Assembly (NCBI GenBank): GCA_963969345.1
Contig: OZ017770.1
Location: forward strand, 11,092,180-11,156,179
Direction of reading: 5' to 3'
Length of the DNA stretch: 64,000 bases
From: Turbatrix aceti
Taxonomy: Eukaryota > Nematoda > Chromadorea > Rhabditida > Panagrolaimidae
Shown here one piece after another: positions 36,075-46,969 of the stretch; the stretch's first letter is position 1, and each line of letters begins with the position of its first letter. The translations under genes were made by a program, and so were the position numbers. The notes beneath the pieces are model-generated. The model made no database searches. It was not told the origin of the DNA and saw only the letters and a list, made by a program, of their open reading frames with translations.

Positions 36075-37057
36075 AGAGTTGTATCTTTTTTTTTGTATTA
36101 TTTCATGTGCCTTAGATTGCCTTAGAGTTTTAATTTTAATCGCCTGCCTGAAGATAGAGTTAATTGTTTTAATAGTGTGCCTTAAGACAGAGAATAAATA
36201 TCAGATTATTTTTTTAACTAGGGGGTGAAAAAGTAAAAAATACAGGAGAATTTCGAGAAATAAGTTGGTAAGGCCATCCTTGTTTTCTTCGCTCTTTTCT
36301 GGTTGCCCCCGTGATAATGTTTTTTTGAGCGCTCGCTTTTTGGTCAGTCTATGAAGCAAGACGAAGTACGGAGCTGATAAAAAAGACAACTCGGTACCAC
36401 GCACCTGAACTTTATAGCGTTGCCGGTTGGTTCATTTGATGAAGTTCGAAGTTATCAAAAAATGTGTCGACTATAATGGGGGCCAAAGTTAATCGTAAAT
36501 GATAGCTTTTTTACCCCATCGATTTACAAAGTCATAAAAATTTTAAAGGTCATCAGAAAATTATTGCACATAATTCGCAAATATTTTCTAGAAAGCAACT
36601 GTTGCATACGATGAAAAATATTGTTTCACTTGTTTACAAAAAAACTAACAAACCGGATTTTGGCTATTGATTTATAACTTCTAAAAAAACAATTCCAGTT
36701 ATTTAGAAATTGCATAAAAAACAAAGGCATGAGTATTTTGATTCTTGTGATAAGCAGGTTATTTGTGCTTTCTCTGACGTCACAAAGAACGTAGTTCATG
36801 TGAATGATGGAAGACTATGATTCATGCGTGACTTTTCTTGACTCATTGTTAACATTTTTTTTATCTCGTATAGTGAAAAGTGCTACACAACGTTTTTTTA
36901 TGGGTCACCGGGTACTTTTGAAATTTGTACGTTTGTTGTGCGTTAAAAAACCAATGATCGGAAGGTTTATGCGAGAAAAGGCAGACAAAAAAGAAGTGAA
37001 AACGATTTTTTAAAGTCATTATCGTTGATATCTTACAAATATAAACAGAGACTCGCT
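36075..37057. other. AT-rich gap between convergent genes
   Basis: Contains the carbonic anhydrase polyadenylation signal at 36193. No other gene or repeat supported. Confidence 0.5.
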
Positions 37058-37543
37058 TTATGACTCATCGATGTCGTATGGAACCGTGTTTAGGGCTTCT
37101 TTATCGAAGTCAATTGACTTCACTTGCCCACCGAAATGGCCTCCGCTATGGGATTGGCCGTTGACGCCAGAGTCGACAAATGCCAGAAGGTCATCTTCAT
37201 TTGTCGGAATTGCAATGGTGAGGGGCGGAGGAGCTGTGCCGTGAAAATCCTAAAACATAAATGGTGTTTGATTTTTCAAAGTGCAATTTAAAAATGACGT
37301 ACATCTGATCGCTTGACTCGGCGAACCAACGAAACACTCTTTGGATGAGTCATCTATAAAATTATTTTTTGTGTTGAACACAAGTGATAAACTATCAGTC
37401 TACCTCTGGAATTGCGTCATTGGAGGCTTCTGAAATTTAATTTAATTTGTAAAAAAATTCTTGAAGGTTAATAACTCGCCTGTCCATGCAGTACTGGTGC
37501 TAAATATGGTACAAAGAAAAAACGCAACAACAATTACTTTCAT
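37058..37543 (-). CDS. Small secreted precursor with dibasic/furin-like site
   Basis: Exons 37543-37480, 37429-37404, 37353-37303, 37249-37058; phases 1, 0, 0 agree and give 110 aa. The exons are too short to show as open frames, but joining them yields a signal peptide (MKVIVVAFFLCTIFSTSTA), a short linker, the cleavage-like sequence LVRRVKRSD, then a Pro-rich and Gly/His-containing acidic C-terminal part. The first intron uses a GC donor (CAG|GCGAGT); reading through to the nearest GT instead gives a stop. No cysteines and no family recognised. It may be a prepropeptide or a small matrix protein. Confidence 0.62.
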
Positions 37544-38001
37544 GGTATGTTGATTTCAGTGCCTAACCAACAGTTACTTTCGGATGGATATCAACTGAAT
37601 GCAAATTCGCTTTTGTTTTTGCTATTAAAGACGCAACACCGGTTTTTAGGTCATTGCTTTGAATTTTGTGTTGCTGATTCTGGATTTTCTTCTTTTTGTT
37701 CTGATAGGGTGTGCAAAGGAGTGAAAAAGGGTTGTCGCGAGACTGCTGCAAAGCAAGTATTCTAACCACGTAAAAAATTTTAAGACGAAAAAAAAGAGAG
37801 TAAAGGGATTGGTCCTTCGTTATCGGACTTATAAGTTAGAATACACTTATGCGCCGTCTGTCGAAGAATACGTCATCGTCACGCTTATATGGTCTGATGG
37901 GTGTATGCCCACAATCGATAACACCAAAAGCATGGTACTATAAAATCAGTTAAGTACAATAAACGGACCGCAGCTTGTTGTGTACCTAAATAATAGTTAA
38001 C
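37544..38001. other. Promoter region between divergent genes
   Basis: A TATAAAA box at 37939-37945 sits about 57 bases before the ATG at 38002. No exon seen upstream of it. Confidence 0.45.
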
Positions 38002-38086
38002 ATGGCTACGTTAAAAATGCTGTGGAGTTTCTGCCGATTTTTTTGTCCATCAAACTTGATGACGCTTTTTCCGAACAATAGATACG
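38002..38086 (+). CDS. Candidate alternative first exon A of the sphingomyelin-synthase-like gene
   Basis: ATG at 38002, 28 codons (MATLKMLWSFCRFF...), ends in phase 1 at a consensus GTGAGT donor and is preceded by a TATAAAA box. The phase matches the acceptor at 41270. The join would span about 3.2 kb and is not proven. Confidence 0.35.
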
Positions 38087-38537
38087 GTGAGTTTTTTTTA
38101 TCTTAGATGCAATTTTTTAAATGATGCACTGTTGACAAACAAGGCATTATTTTTTCTTTAAAAAAATGAATGACCTTAAAACAAGTCTGAGAGACACACA
38201 AATTTGTGCACGGGTGCGGGGACGAGTAGAAAGGCTGATGACGATGACGAATGTTGGTTTTTTCAACGGTGGCGTTTATGCTGCATGTGATGATCGTGAA
38301 AACAAAGGTAAAGGAAGGGCCTCTAGACAAAACACGTGCGTGACAAAGGTTTTCTGATTTTTTGGGTTTAAATGCGTTGTGGTGCTTCCTTTTCTCCTGA
38401 GACTGTCATAATTTCACCGGTGTTATTCTAATTCATCCGTTGTTCTTACATTACTCACCACCTGCACACGCTCAGGCTTTCTCAAGAGAAAACAAAACGT
38501 GGTAAATCTGATTCAGCGTTAGACGTCTGTCTGCAAC

Positions 38538-38580
38538 ATGAAATCATGCGACCGTGGTGGTTTAGCAGCCATCTTCAAGG
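38538..38580 (+). CDS. Candidate alternative first exon B of the sphingomyelin-synthase-like gene
   Basis: ATG at 38538, 14 codons (MKSCDRGGLAAIFK), ends in phase 1 at GTAATT. It also fits the phase of the 41270 acceptor. Shorter than exon A and with weaker signals. Confidence 0.25.
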
Positions 38581-38586
38581 GTAATT

Positions 38587-39427
38587 TTTGTTTTTATTTT
38601 CATCGCCTTAAAAATGTTTAGGGGCTTTTTCTATTTTTTTCCTCACTTTCGTCGACGATTACTGACAAAAGTATGTGAAATAGTTGCTAGTATTCGTTCT
38701 TCATTGTTTTTGCGAACCAGGAGTATGTATTTTTGTTTTAAATGTGGCTAGGTTGGTAATTCAATAAAACGAAACATCACAGCTGTTACTCCCCTCCCCC
38801 AGTATTTTCTTTTTCTTCAAGTCTCGAAAAACTCAAAATTTTTGTTGTTATTTTGTTCAAAACGCACATTAGTAAAATCAGAGAACCTTCCAGGTTAGTT
38901 CATAAAAATAGATCGAATCAGGAATAAGTTATACTTTGTGTTTGTATAAATATTTTTATGACATGTTTACATTAAACGTGGGTTTAAAAAAAATATGCAC
39001 ATTTGTTACCGCTTATTTTCATTTTTTCTGTCTGGCAAAACAGTTTATGTTGCTGCCTTCTTTATGCGAGTTCACAAAGTTTTCTCCAAAAATTATTGTT
39101 TTTTTTTACTTTCAAAAGAGTAAGAAACATTTTTTAAAGTCATTTAACTTTTAAATTATTGCTTAAGTAAGTAATTGTGACCACTTGGGGCCCTGCATTG
39201 CTTCTAAGTGCTTTTCTTTCCTGGTTAAGCTGTCAATAGTCGACGGCACATAATTCGCTGAAACCAGGCTTTTTGTGTATTACTATATTTTTTTCAAGTG
39301 TCGCTGACATTTGGGGTGGGTTACAAAGGTTGCAATGATAATCCTTGTTTGTATCTAATCCATATAGCTGTGATTCATAATTTAGTTCTATGCTAATGCG
39401 TTTTTATATCTCCCAAAAGTAGTCATT
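38587..39427. other. Probable intron/intergenic sequence before the LINE
   Basis: T-rich; open frames are Phe/Lys-rich with no family match. If the upstream first exons are real, this is intron 1 of the sphingomyelin-synthase-like gene. Confidence 0.4.
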
Positions 39428-40479
39428 GTTTAAAATAATTCAATTTCAATTTCAATTTATATCTCTTACTCGTACACACGGGATAACAAAGTATCACTGG
39501 GATATCGTACGAAGAGGGGCACATCAAAGGAAAATCACTCGTCTATAGTCAAAGTCTTTTGCCGGGGCCTTGTAATACTCGTTGGCGAGGGCGTCGGTCC
39601 AGCGCATACGAGGTCGTCCAGGCGGTCGCTTGGCTTTGTCGTAGTCGTCAGTAGGGCGCCAGTCTGACAGTCGAACTGCCCAGTTGTCGTCGTCGGTCGT
39701 CGCGAGCGATTTGGCGAACTTCAGCTTCCGGAGTCGAGCGCTTTCGAACCAGTCCTTGAGCTTGGTGCGCTTTCGGATGGCCGCGGAGGGGATCTCGTCG
39801 CTCAAACGCACCTCGAGGATGGCACGTTCAAGACGACGTTGACCCCTTTGAAGGGTTTCGGCGGCGGCGTCGGTGAGTGCCCAGGTTTCGCAGCCGTAGA
39901 GGACTGCTGGCTTGATGCACTGCTCGATGAGTCGCCGTTTCAGCCCCATTTTGACTTGGCGTGAACGCAGGAAGTCGCGGTACTTGAAATACGCTTTTCG
40001 TCCTGCCGAAATTCGTTTGACGATTTCCTTCTTGTGGTCTCTTGGCCATGAGAAAAGCTGTCCAAGGTAGACGAACTCCGTAACTCTCTCGACCGGTAGA
40101 CCGTTCAGGATAATCGCTGCGTCGTCCTTTGAGTTGCTCATCCACTTAGTCTTGCCGACATTGATTTCCAAACCGACTAAGAGAGCTTCGTCGGCCAGGT
40201 CCTGCAACATGGCTTGAGCAGTGGGAGCGTCTGGGGCCAGGAGCGCAATGTCGTCGGCGTACGCAAGGTAGCTGAGTCGGTGCCTGCCGATTTTGAATCC
40301 TCGATTTGACCAGTCAATGTTATTGAGCACGGACTGGAGGACGAGGATGAAGAGGAGCGGAGAGAGCGAGTCTCCCTGGCGAACACCTCTTTGAGTGGCA
40401 AAGCAGGCAGCGATGTCCCCGACACGTACAGCAGAGCTGCTGTTGGCGTAGAGGAGCTGGATGAACTGGTTTAAAATAA
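39428..40479 (-). mobile_element. 5'-truncated LINE (non-LTR retrotransposon) with 11-bp target duplication
   Basis: The insertion (39439-40468, 1030 bp) is flanked by identical GTTTAAAATAA copies at 39428-39438 and 40469-40479. On the minus strand it encodes the C-terminal part of a reverse transcriptase: QRGVRQGDSLSPLLF, catalytic YADDIALLA, then CETWALT and RPPGRPRMRW in the C-terminal region, stopping at 39524. Translation starts mid-protein at the 5' junction, so the element is truncated. After the stop there is a short 3' UTR ending in three AAATTG-type repeats, typical of LINE tails. The RT frame has no stop or frameshift, and GC content is far above the surroundings, so the insertion is probably young. 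Clade not assigned. Confidence 0.95.
39524..40468 (-). pseudogene. Reverse transcriptase fragment of the truncated LINE
   Basis: Open frame from the 5' junction to the stop at 39524, about 314 codons. Contains RT motif B (QGDSLSPLLF) and motif C (YADD) plus the C-terminal region. RT motifs before B and any endonuclease are missing, so it cannot be active alone. The 21 residues read in frame upstream of 40468 belong to host DNA. Confidence 0.85.
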
Positions 40480-41269
40480 CAGCATACTGAAAAAACAAAG
40501 CTTGATGGGGAATAACAGAACGCTTTGTCATTATTTGTCATATTTGCTTTCATAAGAGAAAATTCGGGGTGTCAAACATGGAGTGAAAGATATATAAATA
40601 TATTTTCTTTCATGGTTTTAGTTTTTTTTATCGTAAAAGAATTCAAACATTTTTAACAGTTTTGATTCGATCGCTACATTCAAAAATCATTCTCTGAGCG
40701 ATTGTTGTTCGAAACCTCATACATGCAAATCGCCATTGTTAAGCGCATCGCAAATATGATTTGTTCGTGGTTTTTGCAAACTAGTGCGGTACACATCAAG
40801 CGTTACCAGTTTTTACACTCCTTTGTCACAACTTACGCGTTTTATTTGGAAGTATTTTTGATTATGAGTTTTACGACGCTTTACATCCAAATGCTCAGCG
40901 TTTTGGTTTATTTTTTTTTAACATTTTGAGTTGGTCTTAAAGTATATAGTTCGTGATAGCAATATTTTTCTGCCCCCAAAAAACTTATCTTCTCCCTTTT
41001 TTTCTTTTCACCATTTTATAAGGTGTGCTCAATGCTAAGCATTGTACCACTCCGCTTCCTACCTCCATTGATTCTTGATAACGGAAAAAATTATTGTCTC
41101 GGATCATCAAATTTTTACCGTTTTATTTTTCTATGTGTAAATATACTACACAAATTTTTACGGTAGTTTAACTTTTGTCTTTTCTATTATAAAATTATAC
41201 TTTCGCTCATGGGTACATTTTTATTTGTTACATTTTATTTAACTTACGCATTTACTCTTTTTTTTGCAG
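40480..41269. other. AT-rich sequence upstream of the 41270 acceptor
   Basis: No independent gene seen. An ATG at 41209 opens a frame that runs through the 41270 acceptor into the next exon and could serve as an unspliced start with a hydrophobic leader. Confidence 0.4.
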
Positions 41270-42411
41270 ACGGTTATTCGCCTTGTCCGTCGCAGTCGCA
41301 GATGGGCCAGGAACCACCCGTTGAAGCGCGAAAACTTATTTTTGTGTCTGCCTTTTTGCTGGCATCAGCGTTGTCCAATTGGGCAGCACTTGCGTACATT
41401 CACGATGTTGTCGGAATGTAAGTTATGCAAATTTTACAAAATTACATAATTTTAGTAACATTGTTTAGGGACCCTTTGCCTGACGTGATTTTTTCAATAA
41501 TACCCCAGCAAGCTTGGGCGTTGAAACTTGGGGACTCAATGGTTACCTTGTGCTCACTATCCATGATTCTGCTTGTTGTATTCCACAAATATCGTCACGT
41601 AATCATACGCCGGGTATTCTTTATGACAGGCGTCCTGTATTCTCTTCGAACTCTATCCATGCTTTTTACGCAACTTCCTGCTGGTTATTCGGATAATCTT
41701 GAGCGATGTCGCGCACAACTTAACATTACCGACCGAACCTGGGAAGTATATCTTCAGAGACTGCTAGAACAAACTATTCATATAGGATTCCAAGTGAGTT
41801 CTAATCTATCTTTTATCCTGTGCTGATCGGTAAAATTATACTTTTTAGGATATTGAAGACAAAATGCTCTGTGGAGATCTATTGTTTTCGGGGCACACAC
41901 TCATGATGGTCATGAGTGCGTTAACGGTTAATTATTATTTACCAGAAAACAGAAAAATTCTCGGTGTTTTTCCGTGGATGTTTTCAATCGTCGGAATGAT
42001 TTGTATGGTAATCAGTCGAACACATTACTCAATTGATGTTTTGTTTGCCTATCTGCTCGTCGTTTTTGTATTCTCGTGAGTTTTCCAGTTCTAAGAAATG
42101 GAAAAAAAATTGTAATATTTTTACAGATTGTATCATGCATTTTGTGAAATTGAAATCTACCGAGATCGAAGATCTTCTGTCTTAAGCCATCTGTTAATTA
42201 TTAAAATTGCAATGTGGTTGGAAACGAACGTTTTACCTGGTAAATTGGATCCCGCTTTTGCTATTCCATGCCGTGATCGTTTCAACCGTATTTTCCGTGC
42301 GAGACCAACAGAACCGTCTACTTTGGTTTGTTTTTTTTAATTTGAAAAAAAAAACTATTTTTTGACTTTTTATAGAACAATTCATCGTCGACTATTGAGC
42401 AAACTGTGTAG
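41270..42411 (+). CDS. sms: Sphingomyelin/ceramide phosphoethanolamine synthase-like protein (core exons)
   Basis: Golgi or plasma-membrane enzyme of the SMS/SMSr group that moves a phospho-head group to ceramide. Core exons 41270-41417, 41469-41793, 41849-42075, 42127-42325, 42376-42411; phases agree. Conserved PLPD, SRR-like IIRRVFF and GVLYSLRTLSM precede the catalytic motifs CGDLLFSGHT and HYSIDV, giving the family's His-His-Asp triad. Six membrane helices are expected. The protein ends SSSTIEQTV. The 5' end is uncertain: candidate first exons at 38002 or 38538 would give 339 or 325 aa, or translation may start at 41209. No SAM domain is seen. Product specificity cannot be read from sequence. 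Confidence 0.85.
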
Positions 42412-43103
42412 AGATGCTCTCATCATCAATTTATTTAACAATTTTACCGGTATAAAAAAATACATTAACACACTACAAATCTGGTTCTGGATACAAAAAT
42501 TATCTTTTTTACAAATGCTTTCCGGGTTATTTTTAACCGAAACACTTTTATTCTTCTATTCGATCTCTCTTGTCTTAGAAATATTTTTGCTATTCTTTTT
42601 TGGAAATTTTTTATTATTGTTTTAAACATTTTTTATGCATGCCAGATTGTTACTTATTTAATAAATATGTGGCAAAGGTTCATGTGAAATTATTACAAAA
42701 TATTTATTTGAATGAATTCTCAATCGCGGTCAAAAAATACATCATAAGGAACAAAAATCATTGTAAAGAATCGACAAACAAAGATAACAATTGAATTGCT
42801 CATTTTTCAAAAAAAAGTACAAAAAACAGTAATAAGTGTGTGTTATATCTTTTAAGCACAACTAAAAAATCACTGGGACACAACATGGATAAAAAAACAG
42901 CGAAGGTCATTACATCGTCTAATATAGATCAGAAGTAAAGAAGATAATAGAAACTACTGTGTTCTAAAAATATATTAAGACGCTGCGAAAGGTGAATGAA
43001 ATATGAGATTATACCAGACGTCATTTGTGAACTAATGTTTAAAAAAAATAGAAGCTAATGATTTTGGTTTTTTTTGGAAATAAAAAAAATTATGACAGGT
43101 GCT
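42412..43103. other. AT-rich gap between convergent genes
   Basis: 3' regions of the sms-like and bcat-1 genes. No exon or RNA gene seen. Confidence 0.5.
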
Positions 43104-44697
43104 CTATGCTACTGGTAACATCCATTTGGATTCAATTCTTCCGTACTGAATGTCAACAATATTGTCGTAGAGCCTCTGCATGACATTGTATTTTGATTCC
43201 ATTGTAGGGATCACGATTTCTTCAAACATCTTCGTATCTTTGTTTTTGTAGAGAATTCTTCCAACGGGAGAAACTACGCATGCGGTTCCGGCGCCAAAGA
43301 TTTGATGAACCTGAAAAAATTAAGAAATTTTAAAAATATTGTTGGAAAAAAAATGTGACATACTCTCTTTTCCTTGATTCCTCGTCGAATTTCTTCCATT
43401 GTCGGGTAACGTTCAGTTACTTTAAACTGTCCCCACGATTTCGCGATGTCAACCAATGAATCGCGGGTAACACCGGGAAGAATCAAGCCGTCCGTAAGAG
43501 GGGGTGTTAAGAGCTCTTCTTCTGAAAAAAAATTTTGATTTAAATTTTTGTTTCAAAAAAAGCTAAATTGCCTACCGCCTTCCTCATTGTGCCAAAACAT
43601 AAAAATGTTCATGGTGCCAACTTCGGTGAGCTTTTCGTCTTCATCGTACAGCCACAACACCTGTTGGCATCCTAAATTGGTGGCCATTTTGCCAATCAAA
43701 ATTGTCGGAGCATAGTTGCAGCCCATTTTGAACTGGCCGACGCCACCGGGGAACGCGCGAATGTAGCTAGAATCGGCAAGGAGAGAGATTGGTTTGAAAC
43801 CGGTAGGGTAGTATGCACCGACGGGACCCGTCAGAACAAAGAGCTTGGAGGTATGCGAATCTGCGACTCCAAGTGTTGGCTAAAAATTGTGTAATGCGTT
43901 AACTAGGAGTACAATGATCAATTTTTTTCTTACGTCTGTTCCGATCATTGTAGGCCTAATGTAGAGAGAGGCGCTGTTGGAGTACGGTACCCATTCTTTG
44001 TCAATTTTGACCAATTCAGAGATGATTTTAATCAGTTCACCGGCATCGAAGTCCTAAAATTTGTTAATTTTAATTTGCTAGCTGTTTTCGTGTTTTCTCC
44101 GCAAATCCCAGGGGTAATCAGAAGAAAAAAGATTCGGGTAATTAACCCTGCGCGCTCACGCAAACACTTACAGGAAGTGATGAGCGTGCAGCTGTTCGGC
44201 GCATACGTTCCATGTTTTGGTCAGGACGAAAGATACGAATCTTGTTGTCAACGCCGCGATAAGCTTTCATGCCTTCAAAAAGCTCAATGGCATAGTGCAG
44301 AACCTAAAAAATTGTTTGATGACGTCATTGGTCTTTTAAACGAAAAAAATTGTACCTTAGCGCCGGGATGTAGGTTGAAGTGATGCAGAGGTGATATGAG
44401 TGGCGTGGTCCATCCTTGGTCAATATCCCAATCGACTTCAAACATGTGATCAGCAAATGCGTGACCGAATTTAACATTGTCCAATGAAGCGGGTATCGGC
44501 TGCATCTGTTCGGGAGTTGCTGTCATGATTTCCAAGTCTTTGTACTGAAATTTGGATTTTTTATTGTATATTAAAAAAACGGTTAAACATACAAAAAAAG
44601 CTTCTTGATACTTAGGAGAAATTTCTGGAAGTGTTGCATTGTTGACAGATGCCGAGTACGAGCGTACGACGCGCAGCAAAGGACTAATTCTTTTCAT
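43104..44697 (-). CDS. bcat-1: Branched-chain amino acid aminotransferase
   Basis: PLP enzyme that transfers the amino group of Leu, Ile and Val to 2-oxoglutarate. Exons 44697-44593, 44544-44356, 44303-44172, 44053-43934, 43879-43576, 43521-43364, 43310-43104; phases agree and give 404 aa. The N terminus ([17 protein letters not shown]) is Arg/Ser-rich without acids, as in a mitochondrial presequence. Signatures include [24 protein letters not shown], Schiff-base Lys233 in [13 protein letters not shown] and EVGTMNIF. The mammalian redox CVVC motif reads CVVS (Cys347, Ser350), so the thiol switch is absent. Confidence 0.96.
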
Positions 44698-46969
44698 GAT
44701 GTGAATATTGTTTTCTGTAAAAAGAGAAATTTATGATGCCAAAATAATCATGAAAGACGATCGTAAAAAGAACGCGCGCAAACTTTCAATTCGTGAACTG
44801 AAAAAAATTCAGACTATGTGTAATGATGATAAGAAAATATAATATTTACAGCTGATTTCCGTTGAAATATTTTTTTGTTTTTGGAAGAATGTTTCCGACA
44901 AAAATAAATATAACTGCAAGTTTTCAAAAAGTTATAAACAAAATTTACATCGGATAATTTTTTTGTCTAATTAGGCGATGATCACCAAGAACCCCTTTCA
45001 TTTAGCCTTCTATAATGCGGTCGCCTTGACACAGCCGCTACTTAAATTCTATGCATCTTGCACTTTACACAGATGGAGACGCATTCGTATGTCCCGCCTT
45101 TTTAAGTCTAAAAAACTGAACGACGTCTACGCAAAAGAGATGCTTGGTGCATCATGTTCCGTGCACCGTGCTAAATAAAAATGACGGTACAATATCGTTG
45201 AGATCATTGTGATGAACACCTTTTGATCCCACGTGGGCCTAAAATAGACATAAACATTCACAGTACATTTATAAAACAGGTGAGAGTTTATCTTTGGACA
45301 GAAGGTTTAATAAATACATTTTTATAGCAAAAACTGCATTTTTATAGTGTGATGACATCCGTGGTCATTCGGACATCACATCCGCATATAATGATGCAAA
45401 TATACCCAGAACAAAAGTCAACGTGTACTTCGACGAGCATGGAAGGATGTCACCAAACACTTCCCCACTCAAAATAGAAAATAAAGCACACAACAGACTG
45501 CGCGCCATTACATCATGACCTACAAAGTAAGGTGTAAGAATGCAGCATGCTTGCAAGCACACCGGTTGACGGTCGGTTTAAAAATTTGCTGGCGTCGATA
45601 TTCCCACCTAGCTTATAAGCTTGTTGCGATCAAAATGTTGCGTCATTTTTTGTTGCTACTTCCCCCCCCATTGTCTACTAAGAATAAAAAAAATTTAATA
45701 TTATTGCACAAAACACAAGTGCAATATAAAAAAATGATGACATTTTGATGAAGTACACGAAAACTTATTCTGCATGGTATAAAAAATATGTTGCAGCAAA
45801 AACCCTAATAAAAAGGACAAAAGAGCAAGCGAACGCTTCTAGCTTCGCGATGACTGCAAAAATGTTAGAGAGAGCGATTGACAGCGAAAGATCACAGATT
45901 GCAGCATCTTCCTTTCTGTCTGCCAGGAATTTATGGGAACAACTGTACATCCCGTTTGAAATGTTGCATTCTTTTATATAAGAAAACATTTAAACTTTAG
46001 GCAAATCTGAACAAAAAACTTGGAAGGAAAATACAGTGTTGCATTGTTTAATATAAATTAATAAAAAAAATTCTAAATTTTGACAAAACTGCAAAAAATT
46101 TTTGAACGAAAATATGTAAATAAAAATCATTGTTACATGGTTTAATATCAATAAATAACAAGTTTGCAGCTTAGGCAAAATTGAAAAAAAATCGGAAAAA
46201 ATAGAAACCAAAAACCAAATCAACAAAATAATTTATCCTATTTTCTACCACTTTTTCCATGGGAAACAATCTCACATCAATGATAAACGACGTTTGAAAA
46301 CTGCATGCCTTTAGGGTAATTGACGTAGCATCTCAACTTCCACGTGCAATAATAATTTTGTCTTTTTTTTCTATCTTAACTTATATCCCGCGAGATTTGT
46401 TCAAATCGAAAGAATCATCATTCCAATGATAAATCTGATCATTATGTGTGTGTCATCAACGTACATCACACTCTCTCTCGTTGTGTTTGCGTCACTCTGA
46501 TTTCTTTCCGCACGTGCGAGCTGCGAATATCTTTTTTTTTCGCGGGAGAGGAGAGAGGAGGGGGGGGGGGGGTAGAAAAGAATGAAAGACAGCGATACTG
46601 CCTTTTGCATCAATTAATAAACTTTTCAGCGTTTTTAGTCATAAATTGTTACTTGTTTACATTTTTTTTAAAGATTTTCGGTTTCTGATGACGACGTGAA
46701 AACAAAAATTTCTTTTATCACCACGTGCGTGTGATGACTACTATACTTTGAAAGTACGTATCAGAGAGTGCATGGTGTCTATGTCAGTGTATGAAGACAA
46801 CATAGTGATCACCAAATACCCCAAAATAAAAATTAATGTTTGCTTGTTTATACATGAATTTATAAAACATCTGAGATACCATACCTTCAACAATATTTAT
46901 ATTGTTAATTAATTAATAATTATAATATAAAAAAACACAACTCATACACAAAAAAATTGTATAAATATT
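44698..46969. other. 2.3-kb region without a supported gene
   Basis: AT-rich. Short frames at 44978-45178 (+), 45365-45562 (-) and 45745-45981 (+) have 64-78 codons, no introns and no recognisable family; the last two lie among frames on both strands. A run of 13 G occurs at 46560-46572. None is strong enough to annotate as a gene. Confidence 0.45.
46560..46572. repeat. Poly-G homopolymer (13 G)
   Basis: Thirteen consecutive G within a GA-rich stretch; a probable place for length errors in sequencing. Confidence 0.85.

Noticed and set aside
44978..45981. Three short frames between bcat-1 and the mucin gene (44978-45178, 45365-45562, 45745-45981)
   Set aside because: 64-78 codons each, no homology, competing frames on the opposite strand, and no splice support. 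Left as unannotated.
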